From positions 62,001 to 126,000 of the forward strand of contig JAEXYH010000099.1 in the NCBI GenBank assembly GCA_023451735.1: a stretch of DNA of 64,000 nt, given 5' to 3'. Positions within the stretch are counted from its first letter, which is position 1; each line of letters begins with the position of its first letter. Source of the DNA: Pseudomonadota bacterium. GTDB taxonomy: Bacteria > Pseudomonadota > Alphaproteobacteria > Rhizobiales > Rhizobiaceae. Both the position numbers and the translations under genes were made by a program. This document shows positions 43,729-52,692 of the stretch, one piece after another. The notes under the pieces are model-generated. The model was not told the DNA's origin and searched no databases. It worked only from the letters and a program-made list of their open reading frames with translations.

Positions 43729-44699
43729 GCGGATACCTTTTAAGCCGGTCTCTGCAGACCGTGCTCACACTTTTCATCATGTCGGTTCTGGTCTTTGCCG
43801 GCCTGTTTCTCGTCGGCAATCCGGTCGATGTGCTCCTGAGTTCGACCGCGACGCCGGCGGAGCGCATGCAGGTCATCCAGGCCTTTGGTCTCGATAAGCC
43901 CGTCTGGGAACAGTACTGGATCTTTCTGACCAACGCGCTGTCGGGTGATCTCGGCAATTCCTTCGTGTTCAATCAGCCGGCCCTGACGCTGATCATGAAC
44001 CGCATGCCGGCGACGCTGGAACTGGCCTTCGTCGCATTGTTCATGGCGCTGGTCATCGGCATTCCGCTCGGCGTCTATGCCGGCCTGAAGCCGAAAGGCT
44101 TCATTTCCAAGTCGATCATGACCTTCTCGATCCTCGGCTTCAGCCTGCCGACCTTCTGGATCGGCCTCGTGATGATCATGTATTTCAGCGTCTATCTCGG
44201 CTGGCTACCATCGTCCGGCCGTGGCGATACGGTCAACGTGCTCGGCGTGCCTTTGTCGATGTTCACGCTCGATGGCCTGTCGCATCTGTTCCTGCCGGCC
44301 TTCAATCTGGCACTGTTCAAGATTTCGCTGGTCATCCGCCTCACCCGCGCCGGCGTGATGGAAACCATGCAGCTCGATTTCGTGCGTTTCGCCCGCGCCA
44401 AAGGCCTGACTGAACGCCGCATCGTCACCGTGCATGTGCTCAAAAACACGCTGATCCCGCTGATCACCGTCATCGGCCTCGAACTCGGTTCGCTGATCGC
44501 CTTTGCCGTCGTCACCGAAACCATCTTTGCATGGCCGGGGATGGGCAAGCTGATCATCGACGCCATCGGCGTTCTCGATCGCCCCGTCATTCTCGCCTAC
44601 CTGATGATCACCGTCGTCATGTTCAGCGTCATCAACCTTCTGGTCGACATCCTTTATTCGATCGTCGATCCCCGCGTCCGTCTTGAGGGGAACTCGTGA
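43725..44699 (+). CDS. Dpp-type ABC permease (DppB-like)
   Basis: A 324-residue inner-membrane permease. The N-terminus (LLSRSLQTVLTLFIMSVLVFAGLFLVGNP) is the DppB pattern, six hydrophobic segments follow, and the cytoplasmic loop reads FVRFARAKGLTERRIVTVHVLKN. The C-terminus ends IVDPRVRLEG, as usual for DppB. It overlaps the nucleoside hydrolase gene at the start and the DppC-like gene at the end. Confidence 0.92.
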   Translation: MSGYLLSRSLQTVLTLFIMSVLVFAGLFLVGNPVDVLLSSTATPAERMQVIQAFGLDKPVWEQYWIFLTNALSGDLGNSFVFNQPALTLIMNRMPATLELAFVALFMALVIGIPLGVYAGLKPKGFISKSIMTFSILGFSLPTFWIGLVMIMYFSVYLGWLPSSGRGDTVNVLGVPLSMFTLDGLSHLFLPAFNLALFKISLVIRLTRAGVMETMQLDFVRFARAKGLTERRIVTVHVLKNTLIPLITVIGLELGSLIAFAVVTETIFAWPGMGKLIIDAIGVLDRPVILAYLMITVVMFSVINLLVDILYSIVDPRVRLEGNS

Positions 44700-45640
44700 T
44701 GACCGACAACAATTCGACCTCGACCACTTCGGTCCATGCGGCCGCCAACAGCGGCACGAAATCCGCCTCGCGTTCTCCGACCCGCGAAGTCATACATGCC
44801 CTGCTGCACGACAAGCTGGCGCTGCTCGGCATCGTCGTTGTGACGATCTTCATCCTCGCCGCCGTTTTTGCGCCGCTGATCGCGCCGCAGAACCCGTATG
44901 ATCTGGCGCAGCTCGATATTCTCGATGGCCGTCTGGCTCCGGGTTCGGAAAGCATGTCGGGCATGACCTATATGCTCGGCACCGATACACAGGGCCGCGA
45001 CCTGTTCAGCGCCATCCTCTATGGCCTGCGCACCAGTATCCTCGTCGGTCTTTCCAGTGCCGCAATCGCGCTCGTCATCGGCGCCTCGATCGGCCTCACC
45101 AGTGCCTATGTTGGCGGCCGCACGGATTCGGTCCTGATGCGTATCGTCGATATCCAGCTCAGCTTCCCGGCCATCCTGATCGCGCTGATCTTCCTCGCCA
45201 TCCTCGGCCAGGGCGTCGACAAGATCATTCTGGCCCTGGTCGTCACCCAATGGGCCTATTACGCCCGCACCATCCGTGGTTCGGCTCTCGTCGAGCGCAA
45301 GCGCGCCTATGTCGATGCTGCCCGTTCGATGGCGCTGCCGGATCGCAGCATTCTCTTCCGCCACATCCTGCCGAACTGCCTGCCGCCGCTGATCGTCGTT
45401 GCCACCATGCGTGTCGCCTATGCGATCATGCTGGAAGCAACGCTCTCCTTCCTCGGTATCGGCCTGCCGGTCACCGAACCGTCGCTCGGCCTGCTGATTT
45501 CGAACGGTTTCGAATATCTGCTTTCCGGTGATTACTGGATCAGCTTCTTTCCGGGCATCGCCCTACTGTTGCTCATCGTCGCGATCAACCTGATCGGTGA
45601 TGCCCTGCGCGACATCCTCAATCCGCGTCGTGAGGGCTAA
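44699..45640 (+). CDS. Dpp-type ABC permease (DppC-like)
   Basis: A permease of about 313 residues. A hydrophilic N-terminus rich in Thr and Ser leads to the first membrane segment LALLGIVVVTIFILAAVFAP. The motif LGTDTQGRDLFSAILYGLRTS is typical of DppC/OppC proteins, and the ABC loop reads YVDAARSMALPDRSILFRHILPN. The start is ATG at 44699 or the GTG one codon earlier, both overlapping the previous stop. Confidence 0.92.
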   Translation: MTDNNSTSTTSVHAAANSGTKSASRSPTREVIHALLHDKLALLGIVVVTIFILAAVFAPLIAPQNPYDLAQLDILDGRLAPGSESMSGMTYMLGTDTQGRDLFSAILYGLRTSILVGLSSAAIALVIGASIGLTSAYVGGRTDSVLMRIVDIQLSFPAILIALIFLAILGQGVDKIILALVVTQWAYYARTIRGSALVERKRAYVDAARSMALPDRSILFRHILPNCLPPLIVVATMRVAYAIMLEATLSFLGIGLPVTEPSLGLLISNGFEYLLSGDYWISFFPGIALLLLIVAINLIGDALRDILNPRREG

Positions 45641-45644
45641 GATC

Positions 45645-47450
45645 ATGACAAACCCAATTCTTTCGATCTCCAACCTCAACACGGCCTTCCGCGTCGGCGG
45701 CGAATGGCGCAACGTCGTCAACGATGTGAGCTTTGACATCGCCCCGAAGGAAACCGTCGCCGTCGTCGGTGAATCCGGTTCGGGCAAGAGCGTTACCGCC
45801 ATGTCGATCATGCGGCTTCTGTCGCCCGCCAATTCGCGGGTAACGGGCAAGATCGAGTTCGAGGGCAGGGATCTGCTGTCGATCCCGCTCGAAGACATGC
45901 AGAAAATCCGCGGCAACCGCATCGGCATGATCTTTCAGGAGCCGATGACCTCGCTCAATCCGGTCCTGAAGATCGGAGGGCAGATCACCGAGGTTCTGCG
46001 CCAGCACCGCGGCATGTCGGAAGCGCAGGCACAGGCGGAAGCCGTGCGGCTTCTCGAAAAGGTCCGTATTCCGTCGGCCAAATCGCGCCTCAACGAATAT
46101 CCGATGAATTTTTCGGGCGGCATGCGACAGCGCGTCGTCATCGCCATTGCGCTGGCCTGCGATCCAAAACTGCTGATCGCCGATGAGCCGACCACCGCGC
46201 TCGACGTCACTATTCAGGCGCAGATCCTGGAACTGATCAAGACGCTGCAGGAAGAGGAGGGCATGTCGGTCCTCTTCATCACCCACGACATGGGCGTGGT
46301 TGCGGAAATCTCCGATCGCACTGTCGTCATGTATCGTGGCGAGCAGGTCGAGACCGGCACGACGCATGATCTGTTTGCCGGCGCCAAACATCCGTATACG
46401 CGCGCGCTTCTGTCGGCCGTGCCGCAACTCGGCTCGATGACCGGCAAGGACCGCCCGCTGCGTTTCCCGCATGTCGACATGGCAACGGGCGAAATCCAGC
46501 CGGTCAAGCCGACCGAAGATACCGTCAAGCGTGACGCGCCGCCGATCCTCAAGGTCGACAATCTTGTCACCCGCTTCCCGGTCAAACAGGGTTTTCTGCG
46601 CAAGACGATCGGCCGCATTCATGCCGTCGAAGGCGTGTCGCTGGAACTGCGTCAGGGCGAAACCCTGTCGCTGGTTGGCGAGAGCGGTTGTGGAAAATCC
46701 ACGACCGGACGCTCGATCATCCGCCTGACCGATCCTGTTTCGGGCGAGGTGCAGATCCACGGCAAGAACGTCTTGAAAGCCGGGAAATCGGAACTGACCG
46801 ATATCCGCCGCGAAGCGCAGATGATCTTTCAGGACCCGTTCGAAAGCCTCAACCCGCGTATCCGTGTCGGTCAAGCGATCGCCGAGCCGATCATCACCCA
46901 TGGTCTGGTCAAGGCATCGGATGCCCGCCAGCGCGTTGGCGAACTGCTGGAGCGTGTAGGCCTCGCGGCCTCGATGGCGGATCGTTTCCCGCACGAGTTC
47001 TCCGGCGGCCAGCGCCAGCGTGTCTGTATCGCCCGTGCGCTTGCGCTAGAACCAAAGCTGCTGATCGCCGACGAGTCCGTTTCGGCGCTCGACGTGTCGG
47101 TCAAGGCGCAGGTCATCAACCTGATGCTCGACCTGCAGGAGAAATACGGTCTCGGTTACCTGTTCATCAGCCATGACATGGCGGTTGTCGAGCGTATCAG
47201 TCACCGTGTCGCGGTCATGTATCTCGGCGAGATCGTCGAGATCGGGCCGCGTCAGGCCGTGTTCGAAAATCCGCAGCACGATTATACCAAACGTCTGATA
47301 GCGGCAGTGCCGATTGCCGATCCGTCACGTCGGCAGACGCGCCGCATCTCCAATGACGAGATCAAAAGCCCGTTCCGTACTGCCGATTATGTTCCGCCGA
47401 AGCGCACTTATGAGGAAGCCGGCGAAGGCCACTTCGTTCAGGTCGCGTAA
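45645..47450 (+). CDS. Fused Dpp-type ABC ATPase (DppD-DppF)
   Basis: A 601-residue protein with two complete ATPase domains in one chain. Domain 1 has Walker A GESGSGKS, signature FSGGMRQR and Walker B LLIADEPTTALD. Domain 2 has Walker A GESGCGKST, signature FSGGQRQRVCIARAL and a Walker B reading LLIADESVSALD, where Ser replaces the usual Pro after DE. The linker contains the oligopeptide-type C-terminal signals (HPYTRALLSAVP). Fused DppDF proteins are common in rhizobia. The ATG at 45645 follows the permease stop by a few bases. Confidence 0.92.
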   Translation: MTNPILSISNLNTAFRVGGEWRNVVNDVSFDIAPKETVAVVGESGSGKSVTAMSIMRLLSPANSRVTGKIEFEGRDLLSIPLEDMQKIRGNRIGMIFQEPMTSLNPVLKIGGQITEVLRQHRGMSEAQAQAEAVRLLEKVRIPSAKSRLNEYPMNFSGGMRQRVVIAIALACDPKLLIADEPTTALDVTIQAQILELIKTLQEEEGMSVLFITHDMGVVAEISDRTVVMYRGEQVETGTTHDLFAGAKHPYTRALLSAVPQLGSMTGKDRPLRFPHVDMATGEIQPVKPTEDTVKRDAPPILKVDNLVTRFPVKQGFLRKTIGRIHAVEGVSLELRQGETLSLVGESGCGKSTTGRSIIRLTDPVSGEVQIHGKNVLKAGKSELTDIRREAQMIFQDPFESLNPRIRVGQAIAEPIITHGLVKASDARQRVGELLERVGLAASMADRFPHEFSGGQRQRVCIARALALEPKLLIADESVSALDVSVKAQVINLMLDLQEKYGLGYLFISHDMAVVERISHRVAVMYLGEIVEIGPRQAVFENPQHDYTKRLIAAVPIADPSRRQTRRISNDEIKSPFRTADYVPPKRTYEEAGEGHFVQVA

Positions 47451-47462
47451 GGAAGACATGCA

Positions 47463-48338
47463 ATGATCATCACTTTCGGCTCCATCAATGTCGATTTCGT
47501 TTACGAGGTCGAGGAGATGCCGCAAGCGGGTCAGACGCTGCTTGCCAAACGGTTTCGGACCGAATCCGGCGGCAAGGGTGCCAATCAGGCACTCGCCGCT
47601 GCGCGGGACGGTGCCGAGGTGGTAATGGTGGGGGCTGTCGGAAACGATGGTCTGGCCGAGATCGGTCTGCAGAACCTGACCACGGCGACGGATATCAGCC
47701 GCGTCGCCCGTGTCAGTGAACCGACCGGTAATGCCTCGATCCATATCGATGCCAAAAGCCGGAACATGATCGTTGTCGCCGCTGGCGCCAATCTGTCCGC
47801 GTCTTCGGATGCCGTCGAAGAGGGAGTTCTGCATAAGGCGACTGTTATCCTAATGCAGATGGAAAATGACGTTGCTGAGGTGGAGAAGCTCATCCGTCGG
47901 GTGCGTGCGTCGGATGCAAGGTCGATTTTGAACCTTGCCCCGGCTTTTCCCTTGGACGAAGAAGTACTTGCTCTTTGCGATATCATCGTCGTCAACGAGG
48001 ACGAAGCCGAAGCTTTGGGTGGTTGGCTCGGTTGCAACGCCTCGGCGGAAGCGCTCGCGGTTAGGCTCGACACTGGCGTCTTGCGAACGCTTGGAGGAGA
48101 GGGGGCGGAAGCTTTCGTTGCCGGCGAATATATCCATATCCCCGCCATGCGGATCGAAGTGAAGGACACGACGGCGGCTGGCGACTGCTTTGTCGGCGTG
48201 CTTGCTTCAGGGTTGGATCGTGGCCTCTCCCTTAGGTCTGCGATGGGGAGAGCATCGGTTGCAGCCGGTCTAACCTGCTCTCGAGTGGGAAGCCAGAACA
48301 GTATCCCAGACCAGCGCGAAACCGATAAGTTGGTTTGA
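47463..48338 (+). CDS. rbsK: Ribokinase (PfkB family)
   Basis: A 291-residue sugar kinase. GSINVDFVYEVEEMPQAGQT near the N-terminus and GGKGANQALAAAR are the ribokinase patterns. The C-terminal anion-hole motif reads DTTAAGDCFVG, containing the catalytic Asp. It phosphorylates ribose to ribose-5-phosphate. As the last gene of the operon it fits the ribose released by the two nucleoside hydrolases. The gene symbol rests on family and context; deoxyribokinase activity is an alternative. Confidence 0.85.
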   Translation: MIITFGSINVDFVYEVEEMPQAGQTLLAKRFRTESGGKGANQALAAARDGAEVVMVGAVGNDGLAEIGLQNLTTATDISRVARVSEPTGNASIHIDAKSRNMIVVAAGANLSASSDAVEEGVLHKATVILMQMENDVAEVEKLIRRVRASDARSILNLAPAFPLDEEVLALCDIIVVNEDEAEALGGWLGCNASAEALAVRLDTGVLRTLGGEGAEAFVAGEYIHIPAMRIEVKDTTAAGDCFVGVLASGLDRGLSLRSAMGRASVAAGLTCSRVGSQNSIPDQRETDKLV

Positions 48339-48633
48339 AAGCGTGGACCTGAAGAGCGTTTCATACACCAGGTCTCAGTCCACCCGCGTTGAAATTCATC
48401 TTCCCACTCGCTCCTTCACATTTATCTCGGGGTCGGTACCGATAAAAGTCCTCGGCTTATACCTCGGCGAAACGGGATCATTCTGATTCAGCTAGATTTT
48501 CTTGCACCGATAGGTTCGATGACTATCAGAAGCTCGAGGGCATCAACACGCTCTTCATGCATATTCCATTGGCATATTCTTCGCTATGGGCCACTTTGGG
48601 ATATCCCGTTTGTAGATGCCAGCGAGGTTGACC
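48339..48633. other. Intergenic region, no supported gene
   Basis: About 295 bases between ribokinase and vapB. A frame near 48520-48620 reads KLEGINTLFMHIPLAYSSL, which looks like protein but has no start or known family. No repeat or RNA gene was recognised. Confidence 0.35.
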
Positions 48634-48864
48634 GTGGAACAAGGTGCAGTATTCCGGAGCAATCGTAGTCAAACCATCCGACTGCCCAAGGCAGTCGCTC
48701 TGCCCGATTATGTGAAGCGTGTCGACATCGTTGCAGTTGGACGCACTCGAATTATTGCCCCTGCTGGTGAGCTCTGGGACAGCTGGTTTGAGGGGCCGGT
48801 AGCGACATCCGACTTTATGGACGAACGTGATCAGCCAGCCTTGCAGGAACGCGAGGCATTCTGA
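48634..48864 (+). CDS. vapB: VapB-family antitoxin
   Basis: A 76-residue antitoxin of the AbrB/MazE-type DNA-binding fold. The swapped-hairpin core is FRSNRSQTIRLPKAVALP, and the C-terminal tail is acidic and hydrophobic, suited to binding VapC. The GTG at 48634 is preferred because GAGG lies about eight bases upstream; the frame also contains an ATG at 48616. Its stop overlaps the vapC start (48864). It probably represses its own operon. Confidence 0.82.
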   Translation: MEQGAVFRSNRSQTIRLPKAVALPDYVKRVDIVAVGRTRIIAPAGELWDSWFEGPVATSDFMDERDQPALQEREAF

Positions 48865-49260
48865 TGCTGAAGTACATGTTGGACGCCAACATTTGCATCT
48901 TCACCATCAAGAACAAGCCACAGCCGGTGCGCGACGCATCCAATCGTCACCATGGCCAGCTATGTATAAGCTCGGTGAGCTTGATGGAATTGATTTACGG
49001 CGCGGAAAAGTCGGCAAGCCCCGAATGTAATTTGGCCGTTGTTGAAGGTTTTGTGGTACGCCCTGAGGTCTTGCCGAATGATAAGTTGGCAGCCAGCCAT
49101 ACAGGCGCGTGCCGAACTTGCTCGAAGCGGAACGCCTATTGGGCCGTATGACCAGCTGATTGCAGGGCACGCGCGCTCTCGCGGCCTTACTATGGTAACA
49201 AATAATCGACGCGTGTTTGATCGCGTGCCCGGCTTACGTATCGAAGACTGGACCGTCTGA
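48864..49260 (+). pseudogene. vapC: Frameshifted VapC toxin (PIN-domain RNase)
   Basis: The N-terminal frame begins MLKYMLDANICIFTIKNKP with the PIN-domain catalytic Asp7 and Glu42 in LMELIYGAEKSA. It reaches a stop at 49151 after running into nonsense (ACRTCSKRN). The normal C-terminal half, RAELARSGTPIGPYDQLIAGHARS then VTNNRRVFDRVPGL, is in another frame from about 49105 to the stop at 49260. Only a small insertion or deletion near 49100-49110 (around ACAGGCGCG) is needed to reconnect them. The PIN domain is thus interrupted and toxin activity is probably lost. The family residue after Asp7, usually Thr, is Ala. Confidence 0.8.
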
Positions 49261-49763
49261 GCTCTTGTTCATGATCGCGACACGCTTTCAAAAGTCATTA
49301 GAGAAAGCCCTATTATCCCATCAAATGCGGTGGCATAGGCTCGATCCGTTATGACATCCGGGCCATCCACTGATCTGGGGCTGCAGTGGTTGCCTGAGAA
49401 TCCCTCCGAGAATCAGGGTTGAGTTGATCGGGCTGATGGTGTTCGAAACGGGTCTGTGAAACCTGAATAAAAGCGTCATTGGCAGCCTGACCATCCGGCG
49501 GCAGTACAGCTGCAGCTGACCTCGATATGGAACAATCTGACGGGTGGTGAATGGGAAGTGACCTTGCGCCCCAAGTTTCCTCCGGGAGTTCGGAGAGTTT
49601 GGGTTTTTCTGCGCCGAGCCCGAAATTTGGATCGCCGGAACTGGAGTTTTCTTGGATCAGAGCACAACCCGAAACGCAAAGATGTCAGGAACGGGAGGCG
49701 GTTCCTACCAAGTTAGTGAACCGCCAGAGAAGCTGATGTGAGAGCCGCCCAGCTCGGGGTTGT
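49261..49763. other. Intergenic region with a hairpin
   Basis: About 500 bases without a supported gene between vapC and the IclR gene. A perfect 8-base hairpin, GGCGGTTC (49697-49704) and GAACCGCC (49718-49725), has a 13-base loop. It lies in the 3' region of the IclR gene and is not followed by a T-run. Short open frames of 60-70 codons on both strands show no known pattern. It may be the relic of a mobile element, but no transposase sequence was recognised. Confidence 0.4.
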
Positions 49764-50591
49764 TTACATATTTTGCGCCTGAACGTAGCTGAGGCTACGG
49801 GATGGCGAGCGCAAGGCGGGATCGAAGGGATTGATCTTCTGTCCCAGCGCTTTGGCTTCGGCTGCCAGAATGTCCACAATGGCTTGCAGCCGTTCACCTT
49901 GGGCGCGTTCGGCAAGCGTGCCGACGCTCAGGGCCGCGACCGCCGTACCGCTCGCATCGCAGACGGGTACGGCGACACCCGCCATGCCCGGAATGAGACC
50001 CGCATTAAAGCTCACGAAACCCTGCTCCCGGGCACTGGCGAGTAGCAGGCGGAAGCTTGCCTCGTCGAGATGGCTGCGATCAAGCAGCCGGGGCATGTTG
50101 AACCGGATTACGGCCTCTCTTTCTGCTTCAGGCAGGTTGGCAAGGATGGCAGTGCTGCCCTGACCGATGCCGAGCGGTACCTTGCCGCCGATGTCGCCGG
50201 TAAAGGAGCGGATCGGGAAGGGGCCTTCGACACGATCGAGGCAGACTGCATCATAGCCGCTGCGAACGAGCAGGAAGATCGTGTCGGTCAAGGTGGAAGA
50301 GAGGCGAAGAAGTGCGGGGCGTGCCAGTTCGCGCAATCCGTCGGAGCGTCCGGCACGGGCTGCCAAGACGAAAAATTCGAGACCTAACCGGTATCGCTTG
50401 CCACCTGCCACCTGTTCGACGAAGCCTTCGGCGACCAGATCCTGCATGGCACGATGGGCCGTCGGCTGGTTGCAGCCGACTTCCTTTGCCACATCGATCA
50501 GCCGCATACCGGCACCATCCGCTGCGCCAAGCGCCTTCAGGATGATCAGCGTGCGCCGCGCGCTCGAGATCTGCCGGGTGTCTTCATTCAT
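49764..50591 (-). CDS. IclR-family transcriptional regulator
   Basis: A 275-residue regulator. The N-terminal winged helix reads ARRTLIILKALGA, then LIDVAKEVGCNQPTAHRAMQDL. The effector-binding domain follows with YRLGLEFFVLA, LGIGQGSTAIL and FNAGLIPGMAGVAVPV. It diverges from the Pot-type importer at 50763, with AT-rich DNA containing a short inverted repeat between them. It is the probable regulator of the importer and the three-subunit dehydrogenase. Confidence 0.9.
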   Translation of the reverse strand: MNEDTRQISSARRTLIILKALGAADGAGMRLIDVAKEVGCNQPTAHRAMQDLVAEGFVEQVAGGKRYRLGLEFFVLAARAGRSDGLRELARPALLRLSSTLTDTIFLLVRSGYDAVCLDRVEGPFPIRSFTGDIGGKVPLGIGQGSTAILANLPEAEREAVIRFNMPRLLDRSHLDEASFRLLLASAREQGFVSFNAGLIPGMAGVAVPVCDASGTAVAALSVGTLAERAQGERLQAIVDILAAEAKALGQKINPFDPALRSPSRSLSYVQAQNM

Positions 50592-50638
50592 TAAATGTAA
50601 TCAGAATTAGTCATCATCTTCTTAAATTTCATATATCG

Positions 50639-50677
50639 GAATATTTCAACGATAATTTTTCTAATTGGAATTTTCCA
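50639..50677. promoter_or_regulatory. Candidate IclR operator
   Basis: Between the divergent IclR and importer starts lies TGGAATTTTCCA (50666-50677), with five-base arms TGGAA and TTCCA around TT. A weaker similar element, GAATATTTC, lies at 50639-50647. Several IclR-family proteins bind TGGAA-n-TTCCA-type palindromes, and the surroundings are unusually AT-rich. Binding is inferred. Confidence 0.45.
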
Positions 50678-50762
50678 TTGACCATCGGCAGTTTTCTACA
50701 GTCTCCTCCCATTCGGGAACGAAATTAGAAAAAGCGCGATAACTGGCGCTACTGGAGTGGAC

Positions 50763-51830
50763 ATGAGCTTTCTGACGCTCAATTCGCTGTCGAAGATTTA
50801 TGGCAATTTCACCGCCGTTGACGCGGTCGATCTGGAGGTCAGCAAGGGCGAATTCGTATCGCTTCTCGGGCCATCCGGATGTGGCAAGACCACGACGCTG
50901 CAGATGATTGCGGGTCTCGCCGAACCATCGGCTGGGTTGGTCATGCTCGACGGCCGCGATATCACCCGTGAGAAACCGAACCGCCGCGGGCTCGGCATCG
51001 TATTCCAGACCTATGCGCTCTTCCCGCATATGACCGTGGCGCAGAATGTCAGCTTCGGGCTGGAAATGCGCAAGGTCGGCAGGGCCGCGCGCGATCGTCG
51101 AGTGGCCGAGGCACTGGCACTCGTCAAGCTCGACCGGTTTTCTGATCGTTATCCGCGCCAGCTTTCCGGCGGCCAGCGGCAGCGCGTCGCGATCGCCCGT
51201 GCCCTCGTCATCGAGCCGCCAGTGCTGCTACTCGATGAGCCATTGTCCAATCTGGATGCCAAGCTGCGTGAGGAAATGCAGTTCGAGCTTCGGCGCATCC
51301 AGCAGACGGTCGGCACGACGACGATCATGGTTACCCACGACCAGGGCGAGGCGCTGTCGATCAGCGACCGGGTGGTCGTCATGGAACACGGAAAGATGAC
51401 GCAAACAGATGTGCCGGCGGCAGTCTACGATCATCCGGCGACAGAGTTCATCTCCTCATTTATCGGCAAGATGAACAACATTCCCGGCATCGCGCTGAAG
51501 CTCGGCATCCGCGCCTCCGGCGTCATCCTGCCGGCAACCGACTGTCCCGCCGCCGCGGGCGAGCCGGCCGTCCTGTCGCTTCGCCCCGAACGGATTACCA
51601 TCGTGCCGGCGGGCCAGGGGCATCTGCACGGAGTGGTCGGCGCAAGGTTCTTCTTCGGCAGCCACTGGCTGTTCAACGTCGATACGGCGGTCGGCCAGAT
51701 CATCGTTTCCTGGCCGAATACGGATGGGTCATTGCCTGCATCCCAAGGGCAGCCCGTGGGTCTCTCATGGTCGCCGGAAAGCGCACGTGTCTCGGCCCGG
51801 GCGCAGGCGACTTCGAGGATCGACGCATGA
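50763..51830 (+). CDS. Pot-type ABC transporter ATPase
   Basis: A 355-residue ATPase with Walker A GPSGCGKTT, signature LSGGQRQRVAIARAL and Walker B LLLLDEPLSNLDAKL, followed by a C-terminal TOBE-like domain (LSLRPERITIV). It belongs to the PotA class. The ATG at 50763 has TGGAG seven bases in front; a GTG two codons earlier is an alternative. Its end overlaps the next permease as ATGA. Confidence 0.9.
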   Translation: MSFLTLNSLSKIYGNFTAVDAVDLEVSKGEFVSLLGPSGCGKTTTLQMIAGLAEPSAGLVMLDGRDITREKPNRRGLGIVFQTYALFPHMTVAQNVSFGLEMRKVGRAARDRRVAEALALVKLDRFSDRYPRQLSGGQRQRVAIARALVIEPPVLLLDEPLSNLDAKLREEMQFELRRIQQTVGTTTIMVTHDQGEALSISDRVVVMEHGKMTQTDVPAAVYDHPATEFISSFIGKMNNIPGIALKLGIRASGVILPATDCPAAAGEPAVLSLRPERITIVPAGQGHLHGVVGARFFFGSHWLFNVDTAVGQIIVSWPNTDGSLPASQGQPVGLSWSPESARVSARAQATSRIDA

Positions 51831-52681
51831 CGGCGCCGACATCCTCGACGCCGTGGTTCCTGTCTTTCCCCGGCCTGATCTTCTTCCTCGGCATGGTGGT
51901 TCTGCCGCTGACGCTGACCGCGGTCCTTTCCTTTCATGCCTATGATTTCAATATAGGTGTGCTCGACAGCTACACGCTGTCGAACTACACGACGGTTCTC
52001 TCCGACCCCTATTTTCTTTCGATCTTCTGGCGAACGTTGAGGATCGCCTTTATCACCACGGTTCTGTGTATCGTCATCGGTGTGCCGGAAGCCTACATCC
52101 TGTCGCGGATGTGGAACCCGTGGCGGTCGATTTTCCTGCTCGTCATCATAGGTCCGCTGCTGGTTTCGGTCGTTGTGCGCTCCTTCGGCTGGAGCATGCT
52201 GCTCGGTTCGACGGGATTGATCTCCAAGGCCAGCATCATGCTCGGTCTTGGCCCGGTTCGCATTCTCTACAGCGAGGCGGCGATCGTGATCGCGCTGGTG
52301 CATGTGATGCTGCCGTTCATGATCATCCCGGTCTGGACGGCGATCCAGAAGCTTGATCCTGGGCTTGAACCGGCTGCATGGTCGCTTGGCGCTTCGCGCT
52401 TCACTGCAGTGCGACGGATCATCCTGCCGCAGATTTCGCTTGGCGTTCTTTCCGGCAGCCTGATCGTTTTCGGCCTTTCGGCGAGCTCTTTCGCCATTCC
52501 CGGCCTGCTCGGCGGGCGGCGGCTGAAAATGGCAGCGACCGTCGTCTATGACGAATATATGCACGAGCTGAACTGGCCGCTCGGCGCTGCCATCGCTTTC
52601 ATCGTTCTTGTCGCCAACCTTCTGATCATGCTGGCCTACAACCGGATGATCGAAGCCAAGGCGCGCAAGGTTCTGGGCTGA
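51827..52681 (+). CDS. Pot-type ABC permease (PotB-like)
   Basis: A 284-residue inner-membrane permease. The first membrane segment is FPGLIFFLGMVVLPLTLTAVL, about five more follow, and the cytoplasmic loop reads EPAAWSLGASRFTAVRRIILPQ. The start ATG overlaps the ATPase stop. It works with the PotC-like gene after it. Confidence 0.88.
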   Translation: MTAPTSSTPWFLSFPGLIFFLGMVVLPLTLTAVLSFHAYDFNIGVLDSYTLSNYTTVLSDPYFLSIFWRTLRIAFITTVLCIVIGVPEAYILSRMWNPWRSIFLLVIIGPLLVSVVVRSFGWSMLLGSTGLISKASIMLGLGPVRILYSEAAIVIALVHVMLPFMIIPVWTAIQKLDPGLEPAAWSLGASRFTAVRRIILPQISLGVLSGSLIVFGLSASSFAIPGLLGGRRLKMAATVVYDEYMHELNWPLGAAIAFIVLVANLLIMLAYNRMIEAKARKVLG

Positions 52682-52692
52682 GGGGGCAGGAT

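Noticed and set aside
45618..46994. Minus-strand open frame of about 458 codons
   Set aside because: It is antisense to the fused DppD-DppF ATPase with complete ATPase motifs. It is a shadow frame rich in Asp, Arg and His.
49261..49763. Group II intron or insertion sequence remnant
   Set aside because: The hairpin is suggestive, but there is no reverse transcriptase or transposase sequence, no terminal repeats and no target-site duplication.
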